Shown here: piece by piece, positions 34,417-43,466 of the stretch
Position numbering within the stretch: position 1 is the first letter of the stretch
Layout of the letters: each line of letters begins with the position of its first letter
Assembly: GCA_014379905.1 (NCBI GenBank)
Contig: JACMKX010000160.1
Location: 91,675 to 155,674, forward strand
DNA: 64,000 nt
Reading direction: 5' to 3'
Source of the DNA: Ferruginibacter sp.
GTDB lineage: Bacteria; Bacteroidota; Bacteroidia; Chitinophagales; Chitinophagaceae
Position numbers and translations under genes: made by a program
Notes under the pieces: model-generated
What the model saw: only the letters and a program-made list of their open reading frames with translations
Told to the model about the DNA's origin: nothing
Databases searched by the model: none

Positions 34417-35730
34417 CTAACTCATCTCCTTCGTCCACGCATCCCTGTCATCCGGACTTAATTTCCACGGAGCAAAATTATTTTCAATATTTCCAAACAT
34501 GGCATTCCATTCCTGCGGCGCATTGCTGTCTTCCATCACAAGGCTGCGGCGGAGTTCCATAATAATATCGAGTGGATTAATGCTTACCGGGCATTCTTTT
34601 ACGCAGGCATTGCAGGTAGTGCAGGCCCGCAGTTCTTCCACGGTGATATAATCATTTACCAGTGTTTTTCCATCCGGTTTGAATTCGCCATTTCTACGAA
34701 TATTTTTTCCCACTTCTTCCAGGCGATCACGGGTATCCATCATGATCTTCCTGGGACTTAATAACTTTCCTGTCTGGTTGGCCGGGCAGGCAGCAGAGCA
34801 GCGGCCACATTCTGTGCAACTGTAAGCATCCAGCAAACTTTTCCAGCTGAGTTCCGTTACTTCTTTTGCGCCAAACTTCATGGATTGTGCATCACCTGTT
34901 GGCGCCAGTTCGGGTTGCATCATGTAAAGCACTTCTTTTTGTACATGCTCCATGTTTTCCATTTCGCCATCGGCCTCCAGCCTTGCAAAATAAGCATTGG
35001 GAAAAGCCAGTAAAATATGCAGGTGTTTGCTGTAAGGCAGGTAATTTAAAAAAGCAAATATCCCGATGATATGCAGCCACCAGCAGATTCTTTCCAGCGC
35101 CACCAGGCTGGTTACTGACATTCCTTCAAACAAGGAAGCCAGTGAACCGGATATTAAAAAGTTGCCGGTATCATTGTAATGCGCAGCGCCTTGTAATTGC
35201 AATGCCCTGTCAGTAGCATTCATGGTAATAAAGAGTGTCATTAACACGATCTCTGTAATAAGAATATAATTGGCATCGCTGCGTGGCCAGCCGTTCAGGT
35301 CTTTGCTGATAAATCTTTTTAGTTTCAGGATATTTCTGCGTGCCAAAAAAATAATACACACAGCAATTACCCCGGCTGCGAGTATTTCAAAAAAATTGAG
35401 GATAAAAGTATAGAAGCTGCCAAGTGCGGGAAGGAACAAACGATGGGTTCCCAGGATTCCGTCCAGCACTATTTCCAGCACCTCAATGTTAATAATGATA
35501 AAGCCTGCATAGATCACAAAATGTAAAACCGCTACCAGCGGGTTACGGAACATTTTTTTTTGACCGAATGCCAGGAGTAATAAATTTTTCCAGCGTGCCG
35601 ACGCGTTTCCACTGATGTCCTTATCCCGTCCCAGGAAAATATTGTTTTTAATGCGGATACTATTTCTTGTAAACAGCCAGATGGCAGATCCGGCGAGTAG
35701 AACGAAGGCAGCTTGTTGCACATAATTCAT
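34417..35730 (-). CDS. Membrane-bound 4Fe-4S oxidoreductase subunit (HdrE/HdrC-like fusion)
   Basis: A 437-residue protein. The N-terminal 260 or so residues hold about five transmembrane helices, such as 'VVLHFVIYAGFIIINIEVLEIVLD', 'FILNFFEILAAGVIAVCIIFLA' and 'WWLHIIGIFAFLNYLPYSKHLHIL', resembling the NarI/HdrE cytochrome-b-like domain. The C-terminal part has two 4Fe-4S motifs, CTECGRCSAACP and CTTCNACVKECP. It should pass electrons between the membrane quinone pool and the CCG protein at 31418-32194. The two are on the same strand but separated by 2.2 kb holding two genes of opposite orientation. Confidence 0.87.
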   Translation of the reverse strand: MNYVQQAAFVLLAGSAIWLFTRNSIRIKNNIFLGRDKDISGNASARWKNLLLLAFGQKKMFRNPLVAVLHFVIYAGFIIINIEVLEIVLDGILGTHRLFLPALGSFYTFILNFFEILAAGVIAVCIIFLARRNILKLKRFISKDLNGWPRSDANYILITEIVLMTLFITMNATDRALQLQGAAHYNDTGNFLISGSLASLFEGMSVTSLVALERICWWLHIIGIFAFLNYLPYSKHLHILLAFPNAYFARLEADGEMENMEHVQKEVLYMMQPELAPTGDAQSMKFGAKEVTELSWKSLLDAYSCTECGRCSAACPANQTGKLLSPRKIMMDTRDRLEEVGKNIRRNGEFKPDGKTLVNDYITVEELRACTTCNACVKECPVSINPLDIIMELRRSLVMEDSNAPQEWNAMFGNIENNFAPWKLSPDDRDAWTKEMS

Positions 35731-35850
35731 AAATGAAGGAATGAAGGGCTAAGTTAGATGTTTTTTCATAATATGGATACGGGATACTTGTTTCTTGCAC
35801 CCTCACTCAGTTAACACATTCCAGGCAGGAAGAAAGATTCGGATTTAATC

Positions 35851-35885
35851 AACCAGTAACCAGAAACCAGTAACCAGAAACCTGT
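35851..35885. repeat. AACCAGW heptads
   Basis: Five perfect 7-nt units: AACCAGT, AACCAGA, AACCAGT, AACCAGA, AACCTGT. The last touches a near-consensus -7 box TACCTTCG (35885-35892) just before the start at 35898. Complementary units occur at 28057-28077. Confidence 0.8.
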
Positions 35886-35897
35886 ACCTTCGTACCC

Positions 35898-36380
35898 ATG
35901 ATACTTACAAAGGAAATTGCATACAAAAAACTCCGGCGCATGGCCATGGAAGTAGCAGAAAGAAATCATGACAAACAGTCTTTGCTGCTTATTGGTATCA
36001 AAGAAAATGGTATTGTGATTGCTGAAATTATTGCCGGAATGTTGCAGGATATTTTTCCCGGCAAAACAACCTTGTTGTCTTTAAGTATGGATAAAAAAAA
36101 TCCCGGGGAAATAACTTTAAGCAGCGCTTACGATTTTAACCAGGCAAATGTATTACTGATAGATGATGTTGCCAACAGCGGCAGAACCATGTTGTATGCA
36201 TTGAAACCATTGCTGGATAAACATCCTGCAATGGTTCAAACATTAGCATTGGTAGAACGCACTCATAAATTATTTCCCATTGCTGTTGATTATGTAGGAC
36301 ATTCGGTGGCTACTACTTCTAATGAGAATATTGTGGTGAAAGTGGGAGGTGGTGAGGTTTTAGGAGCGGAACTTCAATGA
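35898..36380 (+). CDS. Phosphoribosyltransferase family protein (PyrR/HGPRT-like)
   Basis: A 160-residue cytoplasmic protein of the type I phosphoribosyltransferase fold. The PRPP-binding loop is 'VLLIDDVANSGRTMLYAL', with the paired Asp residues followed by the phosphate loop. The N-terminal 'LLIGIKENGIVIAEIIAGML' is the PyrR/Hpt-like first strand and helix. 'VDYVGHSVATTSNENIVV' closes the fold. In relatives such proteins salvage a nucleobase or act as a pyrimidine regulator. Nothing nearby points to either. The start follows the heptad block and a -7-like box by five bases, implying a very short leader. Confidence 0.82.
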   Translation: MILTKEIAYKKLRRMAMEVAERNHDKQSLLLIGIKENGIVIAEIIAGMLQDIFPGKTTLLSLSMDKKNPGEITLSSAYDFNQANVLLIDDVANSGRTMLYALKPLLDKHPAMVQTLALVERTHKLFPIAVDYVGHSVATTSNENIVVKVGGGEVLGAELQ

Positions 36381-36443
36381 AATAAGGAATAAGAAACACA
36401 AAATAAGGAAGGGGAATTAGGAACATAAAATAAGGAATAAGAA
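36381..36443. repeat. Nine consecutive 7-nt units (AATAAGG type)
   Basis: AATAAGG, AATAAGA, AACACAA, AATAAGG, AAGGGGA, ATTAGGA, ACATAAA, ATAAGGA, ATAAGAA follow one another from the first base after the stop codon. The intergenic stretch 36381-36714 (334 bp) contains this, the AATTCGTG copies, and no gene that I can support. Confidence 0.75.
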
Positions 36444-36622
36444 AGTGGAGATTTTGCTACTGAAGGTTAACGGAGTGTAGATAAGAGCTTCTCCAATTAA
36501 TGTTCGTTATTAGAATTAGTGTAAGAGGAATGAGAATCGGACAAAACCATAAAAGGGCATAACTAAAGAAATTGATTAAATTAATAATAAACTACAAAAC
36601 TACAGGATCGGCTATGGTCTTT

Positions 36623-36702
36623 TAATTCGTGTAATTCGTTTTCCAATTCCTGTAACCTGCCGGAGGCAATTCGTGTAACCTGGAGGCAAATTCGTGTAAT
36701 CA
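36623..36702. repeat. AATTCGTGTAA copies ahead of the S46 peptidase
   Basis: AATTC-containing copies start at 36623, 36632, 36645, 36668 and 36689. The last ends about 15 bases before the start codon at 36715, so it is probably in the promoter or leader. Confidence 0.65.
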
Positions 36703-36714
36703 AAATATATAATT

Positions 36715-38880
36715 ATGAAGTTCGTCAAACTCCTTTCCATTGCTTTTCTCCTTTTCCTCGCCCCATCCGTTAAAGCCGATGAAGGCATGTGGCTCCCACA
36801 GTTATTGCAGCGGTTAAATGAAGCCCGCATGAAACAGCTGGGTATGAAAATTTCTGCAGAAGATATTTACAGTCTCAGTAAAAGCAGCCTGAAAGATGCC
36901 ATTGTAAGTTTTGGAGGTTTTTGTACAGGCGAAATAATTTCTGACAAAGGCCTGGTATTAACCAATCACCATTGCGGGTTTGATGTTATACAAAATCATA
37001 CAACGCTGCAGAATAATTATATCAGGGATGGCTTTTGGGCTATGAACAACGGGCAGGAGTTGCCCAACAAGGGTTTGTTTGTAACATTTATTGTACGCAT
37101 AGATGATGTTACCAAACAAGCATTGAATGGGGTTACCGCATTACTCACAGAATCCGAACGGCAAAGCATAATTGACCGCAACCTTGCCGAGGTAAGAAAA
37201 AATGTACAAAAGGAGGCAAAGCAGGATGTTTTGACCCGCGCTTTTTTTGAGGGCAATCAATATTTTTTATTTGTAACAGAAACCTACCGGGATATTCGCC
37301 TGGTGGGCGCTCCTCCCGGCAGCATCGGCAATTTTGGTAAAGACACCGATAACTGGGTATGGCCAAGGCATACAGGCGATTTTTCCATGTTCCGTATTTA
37401 TGCAGATAAAAACAACCAGCCGGCAGAATATTCCCCGGAAAATATTCCTTACACCCCAAAACGTTCTTTAAAAATTTCTTTGGATGGTATAAGTGAAAAA
37501 GATTTTACCATGGTATTTGGTTTCCCCGGCCGCACCACGCAGTACCTGCACAGTGCTGCAGTAGAGCAGATCCGTACTGTAAATGACCCGGCAAAAATTG
37601 CGGTAAGAGACAAGGCGCTCCAGGTAATTGATGGTTTTATGCGCAAGGATGAAAGCATCAAAATTCAATACGCCGCTAAATATGCAGGTATACAAAACTC
37701 CTATAAAAAATGGCAGGGCGAAGTATTGGGATTAACAGGAACAGATGCATATAGTAAAAAAATAAATTACGAAAAAACATTTCAGCAAAGGGTAGATGCC
37801 AATCCGTCTTTCTCCGCCTATAAAACTTTATTGGCCGACCTGGCGAAAGAATACAAAGACTTCGAATCTTATGGACTGGGGCGTGATTATTATACAGAGA
37901 TCATTGGTAAAATAGAATTGTTTACCATCGCTTCGCAATTAAACGCCCTGGCAACAGCTTATGAAAAAGAGCGAGAGAAAGGATACACGCAACGGTTGAA
38001 AACCACTTTGGCCGCAATTGAAGGAATGATAGGAGAGTATAGTGTAACGGTAGATAAAAAATTATTTGAAGCATTAATGCCTTTGTATGCCAGCGGGCTG
38101 CCGGCGCAATTTATATCGCCTGTTTTTAAAACAAAACTACAGGCTGCATCAAACGATTTTGCCGGATTGGCTAACGGGCTGTACAAAGATGAACTCAGCA
38201 GCGAACCAGCTTTAAAAGCGTTGCTCGCAAAACCAGCTGCCGAAGCGGTAGCTGCCATCCGCTCCTATGAAGCCGTTCAGCTATTTGTTGAATTACAAAA
38301 AAACTACCAGTCAACAGTGCAGGCACCTTCGCAGGAGATACAAAACCGTATTGCAAAATTACAACGCAGCTATACCCAGGCGCAGATGGACGTTATGACC
38401 GAAAAGAAATTTTATCCTGATGCCAACAGCACTTTAAGAGTTACTTATGGCAATGTGGGCGGTTACAATGCCAGGGATGGTGTTCGGTTTGCCTATGCAA
38501 CCAACCTGGATGGAGTAATGGAAAAATACAAACCCGGAGATTATGAATTTGATGTTCCGGAAAAACTCCGCCAGCTGCATGCCGCTAAAGATTATGGTGT
38601 GTATGGCCAAAATGGTAAAATGCCGGTTTGTTTTATTGCAAGTAATCACACAACCGGTGGTAACAGTGGTAGTCCTGCGCTGGATGGATACGGTAACCTC
38701 ATTGGGCTAAACTTCGACAGGGTATGGGAAGGAACCATGAGCGATATCAATTACGACGCTTCTATTTGCAGGAATATAATGGTAGATATACGCTATGTAC
38801 TTTTTATAATAGACAAATTTGCCGGTGCAGGGCACCTGGTTAAGGAAATGAAGCTGTTTAAGGGGAAGAAGGGGAATTAG
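36715..38880 (+). CDS. S46 family dipeptidyl-peptidase, DPP11-type (Asp/Glu-specific)
   Basis: A 721-residue exported serine peptidase that removes dipeptides from peptide N-termini. The signal peptide spans about residues 1-21. The chymotrypsin-like His is in 'GLVLTNHHCGFDVIQ' (residues 85-86), and the nucleophile Ser651 is in GNSGSP. The residue 18 positions after it, Arg669 in 'LNFDRVWEGTMSDI', matches the Arg that gives DPP11 its acidic P1 preference; DPP7 enzymes have Gly there. The N-terminal amine-binding region is also recognisable. Family length is normal (about 700-720). It would act in the periplasm on peptides produced by secreted proteases such as the M43 enzyme. Confidence 0.93.
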   Translation: MKFVKLLSIAFLLFLAPSVKADEGMWLPQLLQRLNEARMKQLGMKISAEDIYSLSKSSLKDAIVSFGGFCTGEIISDKGLVLTNHHCGFDVIQNHTTLQNNYIRDGFWAMNNGQELPNKGLFVTFIVRIDDVTKQALNGVTALLTESERQSIIDRNLAEVRKNVQKEAKQDVLTRAFFEGNQYFLFVTETYRDIRLVGAPPGSIGNFGKDTDNWVWPRHTGDFSMFRIYADKNNQPAEYSPENIPYTPKRSLKISLDGISEKDFTMVFGFPGRTTQYLHSAAVEQIRTVNDPAKIAVRDKALQVIDGFMRKDESIKIQYAAKYAGIQNSYKKWQGEVLGLTGTDAYSKKINYEKTFQQRVDANPSFSAYKTLLADLAKEYKDFESYGLGRDYYTEIIGKIELFTIASQLNALATAYEKEREKGYTQRLKTTLAAIEGMIGEYSVTVDKKLFEALMPLYASGLPAQFISPVFKTKLQAASNDFAGLANGLYKDELSSEPALKALLAKPAAEAVAAIRSYEAVQLFVELQKNYQSTVQAPSQEIQNRIAKLQRSYTQAQMDVMTEKKFYPDANSTLRVTYGNVGGYNARDGVRFAYATNLDGVMEKYKPGDYEFDVPEKLRQLHAAKDYGVYGQNGKMPVCFIASNHTTGGNSGSPALDGYGNLIGLNFDRVWEGTMSDINYDASICRNIMVDIRYVLFIIDKFAGAGHLVKEMKLFKGKKGN

Positions 38881-39376
38881 GGATGTGGGGAAAGGCGGGT
38901 AGCTAGTGGGAAATGGGAGTGGAAAATGGGTAATTCTATGCGGGAACCGGTTACCTACCAAAATCGCTCCCCTCCATTTGTGTAAACTGTCTGCCGCCAG
39001 CCAGGTTCTTGCAATTGTTGTGCTGAATTGGGGCTGCCAAAAAAGTTTGCGGGTACAGATGGCTTTCAAAAAGAAAAAGAAATATATTATCAAATAATCT
39101 GCCATTTGGGCTCAATTTATCTCTAATCAACTGATATTCAATCCTATGAACCTCATATCTTAATCCCAAATCCAGCTTCCAGTTGCCCATCCCTACATGC
39201 TTCCGGTCTGGCAGTCCGCCGGCCAAACCAACATGTACGACTTCGGTTATTCACCCGTAATTCACATTTCAAGGGTCCAATATTAATTTAATGTTACCAA
39301 ATATGAATGCGCTATGATTTGTCATGGTTTTTGCCTTCTTTAGTAGTCCCTAACTATTTTCTAAAATTTTGGCAGT
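38881..39376. other. Intergenic stretch without a supported gene
   Basis: About 500 bp. The first 60 bases are G-rich and low-complexity after the peptidase stop. A frame at 38906-39097 has no family-like pattern and ends in a Lys run. Near 39344-39356 there is a small inverted repeat TAGT-CCCTA-ACTA, 20 bases before the small gene at 39377. I see nothing else I can name. Confidence 0.5.
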
Positions 39377-39580
39377 ATGAAATCAATGTCTACATCGTTA
39401 CAGGAGCCTCAGAATGGCATTTTCGCAGAAGAAGCTTTGGTAAGGTTCTATGACCATCCTACCAAACTTAAAATTGACAAACATCTTACCGATATCAATG
39501 ATACAATTACGGAAGATGACATACGTAATATTAACACTAATATTACCGTAGATTTCCTCAAAAATCTGGAAAAACACTAA
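39377..39580 (+). CDS. Small acidic hypothetical protein
   Basis: A 67-residue soluble protein without signal or membrane segment. The sequence is of ordinary composition: 'GIFAEEALVRFYDHPTKLKIDKHLTDINDTITEDDIRNINTNI' followed by 'TVDFLKNLEKH'. It has a natural helix-turn pattern and no low-complexity runs, which makes it look like a real gene. It has an ATG start and is followed by an AT-rich region that precedes the first T9SS paralog. I do not recognise the family. It could be a small regulator or chaperone; that is speculation. Confidence 0.5.
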   Translation: MKSMSTSLQEPQNGIFAEEALVRFYDHPTKLKIDKHLTDINDTITEDDIRNINTNITVDFLKNLEKH

Positions 39581-39819
39581 TTTTTTCGAAATTCTTCTTA
39601 TTGATTATCAGTATCTTGTATATTTTTTTTAAAATATATCGAGTAAAATTTCTGTATTTACCGTAAATTCCACATCTTTGTGAAACAATCGGCAAATGGC
39701 CCAATTGCTTACCTCAATTGTCCTGCGCCGGTTCTGAGTAAACCAAAAGTTTCCTGAGTTTCTAATTATCCTCTGCATTTCCGCTTACTATTTTCTGAAC
39801 GCACACAACACAAGAAAAA

Positions 39820-41475
39820 ATGAAAAAATTCTACGTTTTCATGCTGGCAATCGTATGTTTTGCCACAACTACAGAACTTAAAGCACAATGCAATGGTGTT
39901 AAAGGTCCAAACCTTTTAGGCGCCAAAGGTACTTTTAGTACTCCTTTTATCACAGTTAATGCCGCTTCAGCTAACTGTACCAGCAATGGTAACCACACGT
40001 ATGCTCCAACAAACAACATCGGAAATGCATTATCAGGTTGTACTACCGGTACAGGTTCTATGCTCCCTTGCTCTGATTACACTTACTCAAGTGCCAACAA
40101 CGGCTTACAGCCCGAAGGAAGGTACAGTATTGTGAAAAATGTTGGAGATGCCAATGGTGGTAACTGTTTACATGGTTCTTTCCGTGGAAAAGATCATACA
40201 GGCGATGGTGGCTATTTTATGGCTGTTAATGGTGCTCCTAATAATACAGTAAGCCCTACTTTCTACAAGATCAAAACCATCCCTGTATGTATAGGTGCAA
40301 CTTATGAATTTTCTGCATGGGTACTTAATATGTTACCTGCGTCAAGCAGTTCTGCCCATCCGGGTTCAGAACCAAATATTTCCTTTAAAGTAAACGGGGC
40401 TGTTGTCGGTACCTCTGGTGCTATTGCTTATAACAATACTGCTACCTGGGTAAAAGTAGGGGGTAGCTTTGTAGCTACAACCAGCACCGTAGATCTTGAA
40501 GTGGTAAATGCAACTGCAGTAGCAAGCGGTAATGACCTTGGTCTGGATGATATCTCTATCCAGTTATGCGGTTCAAACATTTCTGTTAGTCCTGCTACAG
40601 TTGTTGGTAGTGGATTACCAGTGTTCTGCGAAGGTGCAAGTCTGAGCGTGGATTTCACCGTAACAGATGCTACACAATCAAACAAATGGTACCAGAAACA
40701 ATTAAGCATTAATGGTGGTGCCAACTATATAAATGTAGGTTTACCAATGGTAGCTACCTTCAACGGTAACAGCTATACGGTGAATACCTTATTAGGTGTT
40801 GTAACTTCTTTAATGAATGGCTGGAAATACCGCCTGGTGGTGGCAACCAGTATGGAAGGTTTAAGCAATCCTGATTGTGGTTTCTTTAATGAATATACTG
40901 CTATCATACCCAGCTGCGGTGCTTTACCGGTAAGCCTGGTTTCTTTCAATGGTAAATACAGCAGTGGTACCAGCACACTCGACTGGCAAACCAGCCAGGA
41001 AGTGAACAACAAAGAGTTCCAGTTATTGCGCAGTACGGATGGCAGTAAGTTTACTGTAGTGGCTACTATGGCCGGTGCAGTAAACAGTGCTACTGTAAAA
41101 AACTATCAATACCAGGATCGTATCAGTGGCCAGGGGTATGTTTATTACCGTCTTCGCCAGGTTGATATTGATGGTAAAATGACCAACAGCAATATCATTC
41201 GCCTGAGCATGGGTAACGAAGTAAAAACACTGGAAGTATACCCTAATCCTTTTACTACCAACTTCACTGCTTCCTTCAGCGCAAGCCGCACAGCCAAAGC
41301 AACCATGCAGCTGGTAAACATGAAAGGACAAATGGTGTACAACGCTTCTATCGCTGTTGTAAAAGGCTTTAATGCTATACAAATGAACAACCTGCCCGAC
41401 CTGCAAAGTGGTTTATACCAGGTGATCATTTTTAATGAAGAATTTAAATTTGTTGGCAGGGCCCAAAAATTATAA
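39820..41475 (+). CDS. T9SS-secreted surface protein, paralog 1 (551 aa)
   Basis: The signal peptide ends at about residue 23 (ELKAQ). The mature part begins 'CNGVKGPNLLGAKGTFSTPFITVN'. Residues about 95-255 form a beta-sandwich, carbohydrate-binding-like domain with the marks 'DHTGDGGYFMAVNG', 'YEFSAWVLN', 'ISFKVNGAVVG', 'WVKVGGSF' and 'GNDLGLDDISI'. An Ig-like domain follows (about 265-365). 'LPVSLVSFNGKYSSGTSTLDWQTSQEVNNKEFQLLRSTDG' is a fibronectin-like module common before the tail. 'LEVYPNPFTTNFTASF...GLYQVIIF' is a type A T9SS sorting domain. It is probably displayed on the cell surface to bind a glycan or matrix. Its closest relative is the next gene. Confidence 0.88.
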   Translation: MKKFYVFMLAIVCFATTTELKAQCNGVKGPNLLGAKGTFSTPFITVNAASANCTSNGNHTYAPTNNIGNALSGCTTGTGSMLPCSDYTYSSANNGLQPEGRYSIVKNVGDANGGNCLHGSFRGKDHTGDGGYFMAVNGAPNNTVSPTFYKIKTIPVCIGATYEFSAWVLNMLPASSSSAHPGSEPNISFKVNGAVVGTSGAIAYNNTATWVKVGGSFVATTSTVDLEVVNATAVASGNDLGLDDISIQLCGSNISVSPATVVGSGLPVFCEGASLSVDFTVTDATQSNKWYQKQLSINGGANYINVGLPMVATFNGNSYTVNTLLGVVTSLMNGWKYRLVVATSMEGLSNPDCGFFNEYTAIIPSCGALPVSLVSFNGKYSSGTSTLDWQTSQEVNNKEFQLLRSTDGSKFTVVATMAGAVNSATVKNYQYQDRISGQGYVYYRLRQVDIDGKMTNSNIIRLSMGNEVKTLEVYPNPFTTNFTASFSASRTAKATMQLVNMKGQMVYNASIAVVKGFNAIQMNNLPDLQSGLYQVIIFNEEFKFVGRAQKL

Positions 41476-41558
41476 TGCTTGTCAGAGGGAGCAGGTCGAA
41501 TGTCTAACCAAACGACGAACCTCTTTCCAAACAATAAATGACCTGTAGTGAATCTACT

Positions 41559-41593
41559 GCTGCTCCGGACTCTAACAGCCGGGGCAGCTTTTT
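41559..41593 (+). terminator. Terminator after paralog 1
   Basis: Ten-bp stem GCTGCTCCGG/CCGGGGCAGC (one wobble) with a ten-base loop and TTTTT tail. The 341-bp gap to the next gene holds this hairpin and an AT-rich leader; I see no gene in it. Confidence 0.8.
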
Positions 41594-41816
41594 AAAACTG
41601 AGGTGGAAAAAGGGTTTGATTGAATATGATTTTTTCCAGATAGGAACGGTATCGAATTTAATGCATCTTTATCGCCCGCTCAAACCTGGCCATATACATC
41701 ACTTGCCCAATTATCCTCCTGAATACCTACATATTTACTTTAATAGGAATTATTATAAGTTATCCCGATTATCCTCTGCATGCCGATTACTTAATCATTA
41801 ATTAAAAACTCATCAA

Positions 41817-43433
41817 ATGAAACGTTTTTACATGTTCCTGTTGGCAGTAGCTTCTGTTGCCGTTACACAAGAAATCAATGCACAATGCAACGGGGTTAAA
41901 GGTCCTAACTTATTGGGGGCTAAAGGTACTTTCAGTGCTCCTTTTATTACAGTAAACAACAGTGCGGATCCCTGCATACAAAGCGGGGCTAATTCTTACA
42001 GCCCTGTTGGAAATTTGGGTAACGCCCTCGCAGGATGCACAGCCCCTGCAGGCAGTTCAGTTCCCTGCTCAGATTATCCTTACGTGTCCTCAAACCAGGG
42101 ATTACTTCCTGAATACACTTATACAATCATTAAAACATTGGGCGACGCCAATGGCACCAATTGTATACACCCGATATTTAATGGTTCGGAACACACAGGT
42201 GATGGGGGTTATTTTATGGCGGTTAACGGCGCGGCGGCTACTACATCCAACCCCGTATTTTACAATATCAAGTCTATACCTGTATGTGTAGGTGCTACCT
42301 ACGAATTTTCAGCATGGGTACGCAATATCATCAGCGGCCCAACGCCAGGTTCTGAACCAAATATTTCTTTTCGGGTTAACGGATCTGTCATTTCTACCTC
42401 AGGGCCTATTAGCTCTACAGACTGGGTTAAAATAGGCGGAAGTTTCGTTGCTACCACTAACCTTGTTGACCTGGATGTGATCAATGCAACATTTATTGCA
42501 GGCGGTAATGATATTGGCCTGGATGATATTTCTATCAATATGTGCGGATCAAATATCACTGTTAATGAACCCTCTGCTTTTTGTGAAGGTTCAAATGTTA
42601 CCGTTGGATTTACCGTAAGTGATGCCACTGCATCCAACAAATGGTACCAGCTCAAACGCAGTGTCAATGGTGGTACAACTTTCACTAATTTAACTTTCCC
42701 TGCCCAGGCTACTTTTACCGGTTCCACATACACAGTAAATTATAATATTGGTGTTGTAGCTCCAGCGATGAATGGTTACAAATACCGCATTGTTGTAGCT
42801 ACTTCGGCTCCGGGAACAGGTTTGCCGGATTGCGCATTCTTTAATGAATATACCCTGATTGTTCCTGCCTGCGGTCCTTTGCCGGTAAGCTTAGTAGCTT
42901 TCAATGGTAAATACAGCAACGGTGTTGCCAGTTTAGACTGGAAAACCAGCCAGGAAGTAAACAATGAACGTTTTGAAATATTACGGAGTTTCGACGGCGT
43001 TAACTTTGACAAAGTTGCCTCAGTAGCCGGTGCAGGAAACAGCACATTAAGTAAAAATTACCAATACCAGGACGCAGTAAGCGGCCCGGGCTATGTATAT
43101 TATCGTTTGCGCCAGATAGATACGGATGCAAGGGCTACCAATAGCAACATCATCCGCCTGAGTATGGGTGAAAACCAGGATACGCAGCTGCAACTTTATC
43201 CTAACCCGTTTACAAAATCCTTTACAGCTTCTTTCAACGCAGCTAAAAAAGGTAAAGCCAGCTTGCAGCTGGTTAACATTAACGGACAGGTGGTGTATAC
43301 CACTTCGATTGCAGTGGCAAAAGGATATAACAGCGTACAAATGAATAACCTGCCGGCGCTGCAAAGCGGCCTGTACCAGGTCGTAATTTCAAGCGACGAC
43401 CTGAAATTTGTTGGAAGATTACAGAAATTGTAA
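41817..43433 (+). CDS. T9SS-secreted surface protein, paralog 2 (538 aa)
   Basis: Same architecture as the gene at 39820 along its whole length: signal peptide (ends EINAQ), 'CNGVKGPNLLGAKGTFSAPFITVN' start, beta-sandwich domain with 'EHTGDGGYFMAVNG' and 'GNDIGLDDISI', Ig-like domain, 'LPVSLVAFNGKYSNGVASLDWKTSQEVNNERFEIL', and T9SS tail 'LQLYPNPFTKSFTASF'. The two are tandem paralogs that have diverged clearly in the middle. Both have ATTATCCTCTGCAT about 40-60 bases before the start, suggesting that the leader was duplicated too. Ligand unknown. Confidence 0.88.
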   Translation: MKRFYMFLLAVASVAVTQEINAQCNGVKGPNLLGAKGTFSAPFITVNNSADPCIQSGANSYSPVGNLGNALAGCTAPAGSSVPCSDYPYVSSNQGLLPEYTYTIIKTLGDANGTNCIHPIFNGSEHTGDGGYFMAVNGAAATTSNPVFYNIKSIPVCVGATYEFSAWVRNIISGPTPGSEPNISFRVNGSVISTSGPISSTDWVKIGGSFVATTNLVDLDVINATFIAGGNDIGLDDISINMCGSNITVNEPSAFCEGSNVTVGFTVSDATASNKWYQLKRSVNGGTTFTNLTFPAQATFTGSTYTVNYNIGVVAPAMNGYKYRIVVATSAPGTGLPDCAFFNEYTLIVPACGPLPVSLVAFNGKYSNGVASLDWKTSQEVNNERFEILRSFDGVNFDKVASVAGAGNSTLSKNYQYQDAVSGPGYVYYRLRQIDTDARATNSNIIRLSMGENQDTQLQLYPNPFTKSFTASFNAAKKGKASLQLVNINGQVVYTTSIAVAKGYNSVQMNNLPALQSGLYQVVISSDDLKFVGRLQKL

Positions 43434-43466
43434 TTTTTTTTAAGTGTTTACACATGAATATTGAAT

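Noticed and set aside
38906..39097. A 63-codon frame after the S46 peptidase gene
   Set aside because: It ends in a Lys run, has no conserved look and an opposing frame of equal quality.
41538..41801. An 87-codon frame between the two T9SS paralogs
   Set aside because: It overlaps the terminator hairpin and AT-rich leader and has no protein-like pattern.
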